Shown one piece after another: positions 36,729 through 44,540 of a DNA stretch of 64,000 nt (within the stretch, counting starts at the first letter, position 1; the number at the start of each line of letters is the position of its first letter). This DNA comes from Rossellomorea aquimaris. GTDB lineage: Bacteria > Bacillota > Bacilli > Bacillales > Bacillaceae_B. The position numbers were made by a program, and so were the translations under genes. Below the pieces are notes generated by a model. The model searched no databases and was not told where the DNA came from. It worked only from the letters and a program-made list of their open reading frames with translations. The stretch covers positions 1,203,809 to 1,267,808 of the forward strand of contig NZ_VTEX01000001.1 of assembly GCF_008180865.1 (NCBI RefSeq), given 5' to 3'.

Positions 36729-36841
36729 AGCGGAGGCTGCTTGGTCAGAGGCGACAAGCATAAGACAGGACTACCGGAAAGGCGCTCTTTGCCTTTTTGG
36801 TAGTCCTGTCTTATGACCTCGAGCCTCTAGCCGCCGGAGCT
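36729..36841. repeat. 113-bp structured repeat, copy 2
   Basis: CATAAGACAGGACTACC (36759-36775) and GGTAGTCCTGTCTTATG (36799-36815) are a perfect 17-bp inverted pair. AGAGGC (36748-36753) and GCCTCT (36823-36828) extend the stem, and an inner AAAGGC/GCCTTT hairpin fills the loop. It has the same length as copy 1 (10780-10892) and aligns without gaps; arm differences between the copies keep the pairing. Confidence 0.75.
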
Positions 36842-36851
36842 GGATGAACCA

Positions 36852-36880
36852 AAAGCGGAGGCTGCTTGGTCAGAGGCGAC
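36852..36880. repeat. Truncated third copy of the structured repeat
   Basis: 29 bp identical to 36727-36755 (AAAGCGGAGGCTGC, then TTGGTCAGAGGCGAC). After it the sequence keeps a weak resemblance (TAGCATTAGC) and then diverges, so only the left arm is present. Confidence 0.7.
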
Positions 36881-36915
36881 TAGCATTAGCAATCCGTCAT
36901 AATGCGAGAATAAAG

Positions 36916-36950
36916 AAAAGGCAAGCCTGAATTAAGGCTTGCCTTTTCTC
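36916..36950. terminator. Strong bidirectional terminator
   Basis: AAAAGGCAAGCCT (36916-36928) pairs perfectly with AGGCTTGCCTTTT (36935-36947). It can end the transcript of the 64-residue gene plus repeat, and that of the reverse-strand 37-residue gene. Confidence 0.85.
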
Positions 36951-36969
36951 TTTTATAGTAATGTTCCTC

Positions 36970-37083
36970 TTACCTATCACTCGTCAAATCTAGAAGTTTA
37001 TCAATATCAATGCGATAGATTGGGCGATTTATATCCTCTTGTCCAAGTTCTACGGTATCTTCTAGTACATCATCAATGTTCAT
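36970..37083 (-). CDS. Very small acidic protein (37 residues)
   Basis: ATG at 37083 with GGGAGGTATTTAAAAGT directly upstream. The product is strongly acidic, with the pattern DDVLEDTVELGQEDINRPIY and no membrane segment. It is followed by the strong terminator at 36916-36947. No family recognised. The good initiation site and terminator argue for a real gene. Confidence 0.5.
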   Translation of the reverse strand: MNIDDVLEDTVELGQEDINRPIYRIDIDKLLDLTSDR

Positions 37084-37330
37084 ACTTTTAAATACCTCCC
37101 AAGTTGTGTGTCTACTCTGCATGGCTACAAACCTTTTGCATTCTTATCAAAGAATACGAAAGAAGGATCCCATTCATGGGGGTACTTACAAAATTATTTT
37201 TTAAGATGAATTGTAGGTAATAATCTTAAATTTGAATCAAATGATTCACTATGTTAATGTTAAGCGACTATTGATTCTACTTAAATAACAAAATGGGTAG
37301 AATAGCTTTCTCCTTAAAGGAGGCATTTCA
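37084..37330. other. Intergenic region without recognised features
   Basis: About 250 AT-rich bases between two small divergent genes. It must contain two promoters. I see no repeat or further small gene. Confidence 0.5.
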
Positions 37331-37522
37331 ATGAAACGATTTTCCATGCTTCACGTTCCTCAGGATTATAGGCATAGGGGGCGTCCGGCGGTTACCGTTC
37401 ATGTTCTGCCTGTTCACAAAGAATATTTCGCGATAGGTAAATCATTAAAAGGGAACGGCCGGGCTGCAAACAACAATGAAAAACTAGCCGCATATTATGC
37501 GTATCTAGATACTTTAACATAA
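37331..37522 (+). CDS. Small basic protein of unknown function (63 residues)
   Basis: ATG at 37331 with AAAGGAGGC upstream. The product is basic, with arginine, histidine and tyrosine clusters (RHRGRPAVTVHVLPVHKEYF) and an asparagine-rich middle. No membrane segment and no recognised family. It is followed by a terminator and is convergent with a Nudix gene. Confidence 0.65.
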   Translation: MKRFSMLHVPQDYRHRGRPAVTVHVLPVHKEYFAIGKSLKGNGRAANNNEKLAAYYAYLDTLT

Positions 37523-37551
37523 ACGCTCTTCTCTATAGAATGACTTATTAA

Positions 37552-37587
37552 AAAAAGCTGATCAGATAAGTTTCTGATCGGCTTTTT
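37552..37587. terminator. Bidirectional terminator
   Basis: AAAAAGCTGATCAG (37552-37565) pairs with CTGATCGGCTTTTT (37574-37587), with one wobble. It separates the 63-residue gene from the convergent Nudix gene. Confidence 0.8.
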
Positions 37588-37610
37588 GCATGTTGAAATG
37601 ACTCATTCCT

Positions 37611-38066
37611 TTATCCCAATTGTTTCTTAAATTCATTTAGCATACACTGGTGGCTTCCCACAATAGTATCAGGTAATTCTTCTAGATTACAAAACTTTAG
37701 TTGAATGGATTCAGAGTGTTCTGCTTTCATTTCTCCACTGTACTCATTTGTAAAGTAGGCTGTGGTGACTACATAAAACTCATCTCCATTTTCAGCAATA
37801 ATGTATTGATCCGCACCAGAATATACGTTTAACAGATTCAACTTACCTAATGTCAGATTCGTCTCTTCCTTCACTTCTCTCCTCGCCGTCTCTTCCGTTG
37901 TTTCTGCCAATTCCATTAATCCCCCAGGCAGTCCCCATGAACCGTTCGGAAATCTCCTTTGCTGCAGAAGCACTTCCTGTCTGTCATTCAAAATAATGAC
38001 GACCGAACCGACTAAAATAAGAGGGCGTGTTCCAACAATTTCTCTTAATTCTTCTATGTAACCCAT
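37611..38066 (-). CDS. Nudix hydrolase
   Basis: 151 residues. The Nudix box is GGLMELAETTEETARREVKE then ETNL. The preceding LLQQRRFPNGSWGLPGG is typical of ADP-ribose and dNTP hydrolases. Substrate unknown. It lies downstream of a VOC-family gene on the same strand with a 49-bp gap. Confidence 0.9.
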   Translation of the reverse strand: MGYIEELREIVGTRPLILVGSVVIILNDRQEVLLQQRRFPNGSWGLPGGLMELAETTEETARREVKEETNLTLGKLNLLNVYSGADQYIIAENGDEFYVVTTAYFTNEYSGEMKAEHSESIQLKFCNLEELPDTIVGSHQCMLNEFKKQLG

Positions 38067-38115
38067 TGATCATTCTCCTCACTGAATCTGCTAACGCAAT
38101 GATACCCAGACCAAA

Positions 38116-38460
38116 TTAGTCCGTTGTATACTGACAAGCCTCAAAACCATTACCATCTATATCCCAGAACTCAAAAAACGTAACCTCTCCATCCTTTTTT
38201 ATCTCTCCAACCTTTACGTCCTTTTCCACAAGCTTTAACCGGGTCTCTTCCAGTGCATCAGAAAAGAGAATCGGCTTGACGGATGAGGGACGGACTTCTC
38301 CTTCTTGAACCGTTAAAGTAGAGTCTCCTTGACCTATTTGAAACACAACATACTCTCCCGAATCAAAAACGCGCTCAAACTCCAACACCTCTACATACCA
38401 TTGAATAGACCTTTTTAAATCTTTTACACACATATGGACCGTATCCACTTTAGAAAACAA
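38116..38460 (-). CDS. VOC (glyoxalase/bleomycin resistance) family protein
   Basis: 114 residues forming one VOC module pair: VDTVHMCVKDLKRSIQWYVE at the start and FFEFWDIDGNGFEACQ at the end, containing the usual metal-binding His/Glu positions. The start is TTG with AGGAGG seven bases upstream. Members bind or convert small molecules at a metal centre. Substrate unknown. It lies 22 bp after the PTH2 gene, in the same unit. Confidence 0.85.
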   Translation of the reverse strand: MFSKVDTVHMCVKDLKRSIQWYVEVLEFERVFDSGEYVVFQIGQGDSTLTVQEGEVRPSSVKPILFSDALEETRLKLVEKDVKVGEIKKDGEVTFFEFWDIDGNGFEACQYTTD

Positions 38461-38482
38461 TGAAATACCTCCTTCTTTCTCT

Positions 38483-38848
38483 CTAGTTTTTTAATAGTGT
38501 TAAGTGCCCGACAATCTCTTTTGCTTCAAACTTCTCCATTGGCGGAAGTGCCACTACTGTTAAAGATCCCTCTTTAATTTCAGTCAATCCGCTATCATGA
38601 ATACTGAAATATCCATCACCCTCTAATTTCTCCAGCTCACCGGTTTTTCCCTTTAAAACAATTTTTTTCATTCCAGTCTGCACCCATTCTACAAAGTCTG
38701 CTTGTCGATCTTGAAAAGGTGAATCAGATGACATCATCGTCAGCGTACTAAGAGTAGCAGCATGTGCCACTTGCGCTGCCGTTTTCCCTTTTGACCTATT
38801 AAGTTCCTTATTAACAATAAAATATTGAACGAGATCACGCTTATTCAT
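38483..38848 (-). CDS. Peptidyl-tRNA hydrolase, PTH2 family
   Basis: 121 residues. The opening LVQYFIVNKELNRSKGKTAA followed by QVAHAA carries the PTH2 signature (K-G-K-x-A-A-Q-x-x-H-A). The C-terminal half has LTVVALPPMEK. PTH2 frees tRNA from prematurely released peptidyl-tRNA; it is typical of archaea and eukaryotes and less common in bacteria, which use the unrelated Pth. Activity is inferred from the motif. First gene of a three-gene unit with VOC and Nudix genes. Confidence 0.75.
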   Translation of the reverse strand: MNKRDLVQYFIVNKELNRSKGKTAAQVAHAATLSTLTMMSSDSPFQDRQADFVEWVQTGMKKIVLKGKTGELEKLEGDGYFSIHDSGLTEIKEGSLTVVALPPMEKFEAKEIVGHLTLLKN

Positions 38849-38921
38849 TCGTCTAATCAGCCCTTTTTATCATTTAATACTTGTTATTTTAACATGCGAA
38901 GGAGATGTACCTCAGTATTAT

Positions 38922-39251
38922 TTACTTCCTTCTTATTTTCACGTAATTATTTTCAACTGAAACTATTTTGACCCTCTCTCCTATTTTATAATCTAAATAT
39001 TGATCACAATCCAACTTATAGGTGTGACCGTTATCAAATTTCATAGAGCATGAAGGATCGCTGCTGTTTTCATCTATAACCTCACCTGATTTAATTCCTT
39101 CCGAACCTTTTTTATCATTCGCCGGAAAGTACTTTTCCTCAATCATTACCCAGTCCTCATGACTGATAACCACCAGCTTCAGAATAACGAGCCCCGCCAG
39201 AAGAACAAGTAACATACTAAGTATCGCAAATTTTGCCCGTAAGCCCATCAT
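38922..39251 (-). CDS. Membrane-anchored protein of unknown function
   Basis: 109 residues from the ATG at 39251 (AAAGGGATATAC upstream). One N-terminal membrane segment (about 7-25) is followed by an extracytoplasmic domain with two cysteines (PSCSMKF and KLDCDQYLD) that could form a disulfide. The end (GERVKIVSVENNYVKIRRK) suggests a small beta-barrel. No family recognised. Confidence 0.6.
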   Translation of the reverse strand: MMGLRAKFAILSMLLVLLAGLVILKLVVISHEDWVMIEEKYFPANDKKGSEGIKSGEVIDENSSDPSCSMKFDNGHTYKLDCDQYLDYKIGERVKIVSVENNYVKIRRK

Positions 39252-39380
39252 GTATATCCCTTTCCTTCCATATAAAATCAACAAATGATTATATGAAAGG
39301 AATCTGATATATATTCATTCATTTGAAGAAAGTGGATTATCTTCCCCTCTTGCATTTATTTAAAAAGAGATATAAACTAA

Positions 39381-39398
39381 AACTAACGACCGTTAGTT
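39381..39398. promoter_or_regulatory. Palindromic operator upstream of the TetR gene
   Basis: AACTAACG (39381-39388) and CGTTAGTT (39391-39398) are perfect inverted arms separated by AC, ending 24 bp before the TetR start. The position and the ACTAACGACCGTTAGT form are typical of TetR-family operators, so the repressor probably controls its own operon. Confidence 0.65.
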
Positions 39399-39422
39399 AG
39401 TTTGAAGGGAAGGTGAATGAAT

Positions 39423-40019
39423 ATGAAGAATGACAACAAACAACTCATAAAAGATGTCGCCTTGGAACTATTCGGCCAAAAAGGTTATGAGGATACCTCA
39501 TTAACGGAAATTGCAAACTCGGTTGGAATTAAAAAGCCATCCATTTACAACCATTTCCGAAGCAAAGAAGATATATTTATGGAAGTGATTGAGGATTTAA
39601 GTGTGTCTGAAGTGACTGCCTATAAGAATGCATCGAAAAAAATGAATATAAATGAACCACTAAAGAATGTACGAATCCTCTTTGACCTATTTTGTCACCG
39701 ATTAGTTACAACCAAAGAAGCTCTTTTATGGAAAAGAGTCACATTCTTTCCTCCAGAAGTGTTTAAAGATCTTATTCAAAAACAATTCATTCATTTTGAA
39801 CAGGTGACAACAGCAATTTTGGTATCGATTTACCAAGAAGGTCAAAAACAAAAACTGTTCAGTGACATCGAGGAGGATGAATTTATTGCCTCCTTTTTAT
39901 GTTTAGTGGATGGTGTCTTTTTAGAACATCACTATTACACAGAAGAAATTTTCAGACAACGAATAGAATCGGCTTGGAAGGTTTACGAATTAGGTATATC
40001 AAGTCGTAAAGGAGAGTAG
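39423..40019 (+). CDS. TetR-family transcriptional regulator (YvdT-like)
   Basis: 198 residues from the ATG at 39423; the ATG at 39417 is too close to the AGGTGA site. The N-terminal helix-turn-helix reads ALELFGQKGYEDTSLTEIAN then SVGIKKPSIYNHFRSKED. The C-terminal ligand domain is variable, as usual. It heads an operon with two small multidrug exporter genes, the same order as yvdT-yvdS-yvdR in B. subtilis, and has a palindromic operator just upstream. It presumably releases DNA when an exporter substrate binds. Confidence 0.9.
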   Translation: MKNDNKQLIKDVALELFGQKGYEDTSLTEIANSVGIKKPSIYNHFRSKEDIFMEVIEDLSVSEVTAYKNASKKMNINEPLKNVRILFDLFCHRLVTTKEALLWKRVTFFPPEVFKDLIQKQFIHFEQVTTAILVSIYQEGQKQKLFSDIEEDEFIASFLCLVDGVFLEHHYYTEEIFRQRIESAWKVYELGISSRKGE

Positions 40020-40023
40020 CATT

Positions 40024-40368
40024 ATGGGTTGGATATACGTTATTATTGGTGGAATTTTAGAGATTGGCTGGGCTACTGGGTTATCCCTTTCGGAGGGATT
40101 TACAAAACCTATCCCAAGTATTGTCACTGCGGTTCTCATCTTAATCAGCTTTTATTTCTTCTCAAATTCCATGAAATTATTGCCAATCGGAACTGCATAT
40201 GCCGTCTTCACCGGTATTGGAGCAGCCGGCACTGCCGTTGTAGGAATGGTATTTCTAAATGATGGGATTAGCATTTTGAAAGTTGCGTTTATTACACTAC
40301 TCATTTTTGGAGTGATCGGCCTCAAAATGAGTGATAAAGAAGAGCAAGATACAGGGAGGTCTTACTAA
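40024..40368 (+). CDS. SMR-family efflux subunit (YvdS-like)
   Basis: 114 residues with four membrane segments. The first has the essential glutamate in IIGGILEIGWATGLSLSEGF, and YAVFTGIGAAGTAVVGMVF follows. SMR proteins exchange protons for cationic drugs or guanidinium. It lies 4 bp after the TetR gene and overlaps the next SMR gene, so a heterodimer is likely. No guanidine riboswitch was seen upstream. Confidence 0.9.
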   Translation: MGWIYVIIGGILEIGWATGLSLSEGFTKPIPSIVTAVLILISFYFFSNSMKLLPIGTAYAVFTGIGAAGTAVVGMVFLNDGISILKVAFITLLIFGVIGLKMSDKEEQDTGRSY

Positions 40369-40682
40369 TGGCGTGGATGTTACTCATTTTTGCCGGGTTC
40401 TCTGAAGTTGTGATGGTAACGTTTATGAAGCTTTCTGAAGGATATAAGAAGCTGGCCCCTTCCATCGTAAGCTTCGCAGCAGGAGGTATAAGCTTTTATT
40501 TATTATCCCTTTCTCTACTAGATATCCCAGTAAGTACAGGATATGGAATCTGGACCGGGATAGGATCTGCAGGTGCTGTCATCATCGGGATGATCTTTTT
40601 CAGGGAAACGAAGGATTTAAAGAGATTATTTTTTATTAGTTGCATTATAGGGAGTATTATTGGTTTAAAGATTGTTTCATGA
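40368..40682 (+). CDS. SMR-family efflux subunit (YvdR-like)
   Basis: 104 residues with four membrane segments. The key glutamate is in LIFAGFSEVVMVTFMKLSEG, with YGIWTGIGSAGAVIIGMIFF in segment 3. It overlaps its partner by one base (TAATG), the normal arrangement for heterodimeric SMR pairs. Last gene of the operon, followed by a strong terminator. Confidence 0.9.
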   Translation: MAWMLLIFAGFSEVVMVTFMKLSEGYKKLAPSIVSFAAGGISFYLLSLSLLDIPVSTGYGIWTGIGSAGAVIIGMIFFRETKDLKRLFFISCIIGSIIGLKIVS

Positions 40683-40690
40683 CTGTAATA

Positions 40691-40734
40691 AAAATGTCCA
40701 GCCATAGTATTACTAAAGGCTGGACATTTTGATA
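40691..40734. terminator. Terminator after the SMR pair
   Basis: AAAATGTCCAGCC (40691-40703) pairs perfectly with GGCTGGACATTTT (40718-40730). It also faces the end of the convergent ger operon. Confidence 0.88.
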
Positions 40735-40751
40735 AATCTTAAAAATACATA

Positions 40752-41858
40752 TTAATTAATAATCCCGTGACCCACGATATCCACTTTTATAGTCGGTACA
40801 ATGGTAATGGTGGGGTATGTTTCTGTCCAATTTATTTTTTCCCATGTTTTCGGATGATAAGCAATCAATTCTCTGCCAATTCCAAATAAATCAGAGTTGG
40901 CGATTTGAATTTTTTCTATCATTTTTTGGGCATCTTCTGTTAATTGCTTTGAAATTTCTTTGTTTAGGTATTTAAGTTTATTTTTGTCGGTTAATTTGTC
41001 CTGAGGGTACTCTGCGATTGAAACATCCATATTCGTGTCGATACCTACCTGAATATTGTCTGGTGTGTCTGAGACAATTGTAAGTTTTGATTTAGATTTA
41101 GCAACATTGTACGTAATATAATTGTCAATGTTCATTTTTTTATCATTGTCAATTTTTGTAACGAACCGAGTTCGCTTTGCTCTTTGATTGTCCATAAGCA
41201 GATATAAAGTTGATTCTTCAAAGGATAAAGTCCCCGTTAGTGAATTCTTGTGGAAAATTGCTGTTCCATCTAGTTCAACTTCACCATCTTTCATTTTAAT
41301 AAGTGGAAGCGCAAAATCCTTTCCTTCATCAAACATTATCGTACAAACCGTCTGTAAATTTTGTTTAGGTATACCTGTAGAGCCTTCCGCACTTGTAAGT
41401 ATTTCAATCAGAAACTCAGATATCAAAACATTTTTCTCATTCAATTTAGATAGAATTTCTTCCCCGCTTCCTTCCACCACGGCCAATTTCGCAGAAATAG
41501 AGCTATTGGGATCGCGGTAGAAGATATCTAAAAATTTATAAATATCTTTCTTGGCTAATTCTTCCCCCAATAAGAACACCCGGTTTTTTGAGGGTTCAAA
41601 GACTCCGGAAATCTTCCTGTCCATACTCATCCTTGTCTCGCGAATCGTTTTCCCTTCACCCTGTACCATAACATTGGTAGGGGTTCTATCCTTAAAGTCA
41701 CGAATGATGGCAGTCGCTTTAATGGTATCTTCATCAACCATATCAAAGGAAGAAGAAAAAACAAGCCTTCCGTTTTTAAGTAAACGTTGATCCCAACACC
41801 CCGCCAAAGAAAGGTTGATGAAAAGTAGAACCAATCCTATAATGTACTTTTTCCTCAT
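40752..41858 (-). CDS. Spore germination lipoprotein, GerAC family (second operon)
   Basis: 368 residues. The lipobox SLAGC places the lipidated cysteine at 21, followed by the family's WDQRLL. The Ger(x)C domain covers the remainder. It is the C subunit of a germinant receptor and overlaps the permease gene by 4 bp. The last residues (VPTIKVDIVGHGIIN) are typical. It is only distantly similar to the C subunit at 1198-2337, so the two receptors are not a recent duplication. Confidence 0.92.
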   Translation of the reverse strand: MRKKYIIGLVLLFINLSLAGCWDQRLLKNGRLVFSSSFDMVDEDTIKATAIIRDFKDRTPTNVMVQGEGKTIRETRMSMDRKISGVFEPSKNRVFLLGEELAKKDIYKFLDIFYRDPNSSISAKLAVVEGSGEEILSKLNEKNVLISEFLIEILTSAEGSTGIPKQNLQTVCTIMFDEGKDFALPLIKMKDGEVELDGTAIFHKNSLTGTLSFEESTLYLLMDNQRAKRTRFVTKIDNDKKMNIDNYITYNVAKSKSKLTIVSDTPDNIQVGIDTNMDVSIAEYPQDKLTDKNKLKYLNKEISKQLTEDAQKMIEKIQIANSDLFGIGRELIAYHPKTWEKINWTETYPTITIVPTIKVDIVGHGIIN

Positions 41859-42958
41859 ACACGTTTCCCTCTTTCCTTCTTCTTGAAAATAAAAGAGACT
41901 CCCAATAATATAAATGGAATGACAAGTACAAAGAGATAGGATATATTAAGCACCCATTTGTTGTACATATCCATTTGTGATGCTTTATTGGGAACTAAGG
42001 CTATGATGAAAGATAAACTGCCAAAAAATATCGTAATGACAGGACGTTTGATTCGCTTAAAGATATGGGTACTTCCCTCCGTCGATAAGAAAAGGTAGCT
42101 GGTTAACGAAGTTATTACACTGACCACCCAAAGTGAAACAAATACCAAATCAACTCTCTCAACGATTTGCAAATACAGGGATTTCACATAATATAGAACC
42201 GGCTGAGGGATGATGACTAACTCTTCAGGACTGAACGTTATTAGACTTACAATGGTGAGAAATGCATACATCAATGTCACAAAGAGATTGGCCATTGTAG
42301 CTGAGAATAAGACAGACCGTACCCCATTATGCTGGAAATAAGGAAAGAGAAATAATAGTAATTCAAAGCCAAGCATTGAAAAATAAGCTTCTTTTACCCC
42401 TTTCAAAATATTGACGCCGCCGGAGTGTCCAATTGGGAGTAAATATCTCCAATCCACAGGGTACATGAACAACACAACGATAGAAATCATAATCAGAAAG
42501 AAAATCAGTCCCGAGACCACAACATAAACATTGCAAATGTCGGATAAAAGTTCCTTCCCTAAGTAGATTGCTGTTCCCATTAAGAGAAGCATGATAATCC
42601 ATTTTGGTGTTAGTGTAAGCACCCACGTTTTAATGATAGCAGTTGAGTACATCAATATAAGGCTGGTTACAAGTAGTCCATAAAAGACATAGGATACATT
42701 TATGAATGTACCCCCTGCTTTACCTACTAATTGTATTGAATACTGGAAAAGAGATTTAGAGGGAAATCTTCTTCCTAATACCCAAAAAATTGTTATAAAT
42801 GATTGAACAACAATACCAGCCAGTAATACTGAAATCCACGCATCACCTTTCGAAACGGAAAATACGTTAAAAGGAAGCCCAAGAACCCCGACTCCAATTT
42901 GTGTTTGAATAATGAATAACATCAATTGAATGGAAGTGAGATTACTCTGATTCTTCAT
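41855..42958 (-). CDS. Spore germination permease, GerAB family (second operon)
   Basis: 367 residues with about ten membrane segments. The early stretch QTQIGVGVLGLPFNVFSVSK followed by GDAWIS matches the B subunit. It overlaps both neighbours (17 bp with the A subunit, 4 bp with the C subunit), so the three are translationally coupled. B subunits largely set germinant preference, which cannot be predicted here. Confidence 0.92.
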   Translation of the reverse strand: MKNQSNLTSIQLMLFIIQTQIGVGVLGLPFNVFSVSKGDAWISVLLAGIVVQSFITIFWVLGRRFPSKSLFQYSIQLVGKAGGTFINVSYVFYGLLVTSLILMYSTAIIKTWVLTLTPKWIIMLLLMGTAIYLGKELLSDICNVYVVVSGLIFFLIMISIVVLFMYPVDWRYLLPIGHSGGVNILKGVKEAYFSMLGFELLLFLFPYFQHNGVRSVLFSATMANLFVTLMYAFLTIVSLITFSPEELVIIPQPVLYYVKSLYLQIVERVDLVFVSLWVVSVITSLTSYLFLSTEGSTHIFKRIKRPVITIFFGSLSFIIALVPNKASQMDMYNKWVLNISYLFVLVIPFILLGVSFIFKKKERGKRV

Positions 42959-44465
42959 TTTTTTTCCATCCTCGAGGATCCGTCGTTTTCCACTTATACT
43001 GTGGTTTCAAATCCTTTGGCCTTTCTTTCATCAGCCACATAGGTACACGAATAAAGGTGTCTTTTAGTGACTTGAAATCCAAAGGTGCCACAGGGTATAA
43101 ATAATATTGGCCCAATGATTTAAGCGTCGACATATGTATCAACAACAACATCAAACCTATTACTATTCCGAGAACCCCAAATAAAGCAGCAAAAACCATT
43201 AACGGAAATCCCAGTATCCTGACGGAAGTACTCATTTCGTTAGATGGAATAACGAAAGACGATATAGCTGTAATTGCGACTACGATAACCATCGTATTGG
43301 AAACCAGGTTTGCTTCCACAACAGCCGTCCCAATTACAAGTCCTCCCACAACACCAATGGTTTGAGCAATAGGATTCGGTAAACGTATGGCAGCTTCACG
43401 AAGTAATTCTAAGGTCAATTGCATTATTGCTGCTTCAATCAATGGGGGGAATGGAACATACTCCAGGGAGCTTTTAATCGAAAATATTATTTCTACCGGT
43501 ATGATTTCATAATTATATGAAATGACAGCGATATAAAATGCGGGTAAGCAAAGTGTTGCAATAAAACTGATTAATCTAATGAATCGTACAAATGAACCGA
43601 TAAATGCCCGATTATTATAATCCTCTGCCGTTTGAAAGAAAGAGAAAAAATTCACAGGCAGAAGTAAAACGGTAGGACTTCCTTCCATTACAAGAGCAAT
43701 CCTGCCTTCCATTAGATTTCCGGCTACACGATCTGGTCTTTCCGTATTCAAAAACTGGGGAAAGGGAGAAAACGAATTATCTTCTAAAAATTCTTCAAAG
43801 TATCCAGGTGACTGAATCGCATCTACTTGGACATAATTGATCCGGTCTTCAATCGTTTTCAGCAATTCAGGATTTGTCAAATTAGATAAATAAACTAAAG
43901 CGTACTTTGTTCTTGTTGTTTCTCCTACACTTGAGTATTTCACTGTCAATTTCTTACTGGAAATTCTCTCTCTTATTAAATGCACATTTTCTGTAATATT
44001 TTCACTGAACCCTTGATGTGATCCTCTAATCACCTTTTCATTTATTGGTTCAAAACGATTAGTAAGAATTTTGGGCATACTGATAAAGGTCAGGATTTCA
44101 CTGTCTTCCGTAATTAATAGGCAGTGTCCATCCACCATTGCGCTGAGTGCCTCGTCTAAATACAAGGTTTCTTTAATACTATTACTACTAACGACATCAC
44201 GTATTTCGCCTGAGCCTTTTTCTAATATAGGTTTTATAATATATGTCTGTAAGCTCCTATTATCAATGACCGAATCAATAAACATAATTGTCATTATTTT
44301 ACTATTAAAGGTTAATTCTCTTATTATTAAATCATCAGTATTAAATAAACCGTTACGAAAATAAGAAATTTTCTCTTCTAAAGTGAGAAATTCGGGAACT
44401 ACTTCTTCTTTTTCTGAAAGCAGCTGCTTGGGTATTCTTCTATTCCTTTTATTAAACGAACTCAT
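42942..44465 (-). CDS. Spore germination protein, GerAA family (second operon)
   Basis: 507 residues from the ATG at 44465 (GAAGGTG six bases upstream); the longer frame would need a TTG without a site. A soluble N-terminal domain (to about 240) precedes the membrane region, which contains the conserved RVAGNLMEGRIALVMEGSPT then VLLLPVNFF, and PFPPLIEAAIMQLTLELLREA. The C-terminal tail is charged. It is the A subunit and first gene of a complete A-B-C receptor operon. Confidence 0.94.
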   Translation of the reverse strand: MSSFNKRNRRIPKQLLSEKEEVVPEFLTLEEKISYFRNGLFNTDDLIIRELTFNSKIMTIMFIDSVIDNRSLQTYIIKPILEKGSGEIRDVVSSNSIKETLYLDEALSAMVDGHCLLITEDSEILTFISMPKILTNRFEPINEKVIRGSHQGFSENITENVHLIRERISSKKLTVKYSSVGETTRTKYALVYLSNLTNPELLKTIEDRINYVQVDAIQSPGYFEEFLEDNSFSPFPQFLNTERPDRVAGNLMEGRIALVMEGSPTVLLLPVNFFSFFQTAEDYNNRAFIGSFVRFIRLISFIATLCLPAFYIAVISYNYEIIPVEIIFSIKSSLEYVPFPPLIEAAIMQLTLELLREAAIRLPNPIAQTIGVVGGLVIGTAVVEANLVSNTMVIVVAITAISSFVIPSNEMSTSVRILGFPLMVFAALFGVLGIVIGLMLLLIHMSTLKSLGQYYLYPVAPLDFKSLKDTFIRVPMWLMKERPKDLKPQYKWKTTDPRGWKKNEESE

Positions 44466-44540
44466 ATTAGCACCTTCAGTAAGAATCTTTTTTTCTATGT
44501 TTCCCAAAGGAGGTGCTATTATGCATCCCCGAGGCTCATG

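Noticed and set aside
44505..44540. Forward-strand AAAGGAGGTGCTATT followed by a seven-codon frame (MHPRGSC)
   Set aside because: The site is excellent but the frame ends after seven codons and lies in the short gap upstream of a reverse-strand gene. A regulatory peptide is possible but nothing supports it.
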